From: Chromobacteriaceae bacterium
GTDB lineage: Bacteria > Pseudomonadota > Gammaproteobacteria > Burkholderiales > Aquaspirillaceae
Reading direction: 5' to 3'
Assembly (NCBI GenBank): GCA_030151505.1
Contig: JASLDQ010000328.1
Span: 1-6,544, forward strand
DNA: 6,544 bases
A program made the position numbers and the translations under genes. Of this stretch, positions 6,111 through 6,544 are shown piece by piece (within the stretch, counting starts at the first letter, position 1; every line of letters begins with the position of its first letter). The notes below the pieces were generated by a model. It saw only the letters and a list, made by a program, of their open reading frames with translations. It did not search any database and had not been told where the DNA came from.

Positions 6111-6125
6111 CAGAGGAGACTCACC

Positions 6126-6544
6126 ATGCATCTTCGTCTTGCTGCTGCTGCCGTTACGCTGGTTTTCGCCGGTTCCGCCCTGGCTGCCGAACAATTCATT
6201 CCGGTGCCGAGCTATCGCGTCGGGGCGTATGCCTCGGGCGGTTCCAAGTACTACGGCGGGATGATCGACTACATCAACTACGTCAATGCCAAGGAAGGCG
6301 GCGTCGGCGGGGTCAAGCTGGCCTACGAGGAATGCGAAACCGAGTACAAGAACGACCGCGGCGTGGAGTGCTACGAGCGTCTCAAGAAGAAGGGCGACAC
6401 CGGCGCCACCGCGTTCAACTTCATGTCCACCGGCATCACCTACGCCACGATGGACCGCACCACCGCCGATAAGATTCCGATGATGACCATCGGCTTTGGC
6501 CGCGCCGACGCCAAGGACGGCTCGGTCTTCCCTTACATCTTCCC
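6126..6544 (+). CDS. Periplasmic substrate-binding protein of the ABC importer (partial, 3' end outside window)
   Basis: The first 139 codons of a Leu/Ile/Val-binding-type (Peripla_BP_6-like) solute receptor are present; the gene runs off the window. A Sec signal peptide is clear: MHLR, a hydrophobic core at about 5-16, and an A-L-A site with cleavage after A20 or A21. The mature part begins EQFIPVPSYRVGAY, and the GGVGGVKL segment at about 58-65 resembles the family's conserved start of the first lobe. C70 and C82, in EECETEY and VECYERLK, could form a disulfide like that of classic LIV-binding proteins. AGAGGAGA at 6112-6119 supports the ATG at 6126. It would deliver the substrate to the LivH/LivM-like permeases encoded just upstream. 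A LivF-like ATPase is expected after it. The ligand is not predictable from this fragment. Confidence 0.9.
   Translation, partial: MHLRLAAAAVTLVFAGSALAAEQFIPVPSYRVGAYASGGSKYYGGMIDYINYVNAKEGGVGGVKLAYEECETEYKNDRGVECYERLKKKGDTGATAFNFMSTGITYATMDRTTADKIPMMTIGFGRADAKDGSVFPYIF

Overview
This 6.5-kb window is GC-rich DNA, and every gene I can support lies on the + strand. It looks like chromosomal DNA of a betaproteobacterium, probably of the Rhodocyclales/Burkholderiales type. That is an inference from base composition, protein style and gene order; no rRNA or other taxonomic marker is present.

Layout. (1) 19-864: a complete short-form 3-hydroxybutyryl-CoA dehydrogenase with all expected catalytic residues. 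(2) 865-1065: a control region. A long imperfect hairpin sits just after the dehydrogenase. Then comes a sigma70-like promoter whose -10 box is overlapped by one palindrome (TACGGTCCGTA) and abutted by a second (TTGACGTTAACGTAAA). The second resembles, from memory, operators of the MerR-family regulator LiuR, which controls branched-chain amino acid and acyl-CoA catabolism. (3) 1066-3042: an AMP-dependent acyl-CoA synthetase of 659 codons, interrupted by an in-frame TAA at codon 194, seven codons before its ATP-binding motif. The rest of the frame is intact. (4) 3056-6544: a branched-chain-amino-acid-type (HAAT family) ABC importer. It comprises a LivG-like ATPase, LivH-like permease, LivM-like permease and the start of a periplasmic binding protein cut by the window end. 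A second ATPase (LivF-like) would be expected downstream but is not in view.

How the parts fit together. The synthetase and importer appear to form one transcription unit, with intergenic gaps of 13, 91, 74 and 169 nt. Three of these gaps contain a strong stem-loop. The last holds a terminator-like structure followed by 12-bp direct repeats and a weak promoter-like sequence just ahead of the binding-protein gene. A reasonable reading is import of a carboxylic acid (or branched-chain amino-acid-like compound), activation to its CoA thioester, and beta-oxidation-type breakdown in which the upstream dehydrogenase could take part. The substrate cannot be read from the sequence.

I see no mobile element, CRISPR array, tRNA, rRNA or defence gene. 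The gene families are all familiar. The notable points are the nonsense codon in the synthetase, the double-palindrome promoter and the structured intergenic regions of the transporter operon.
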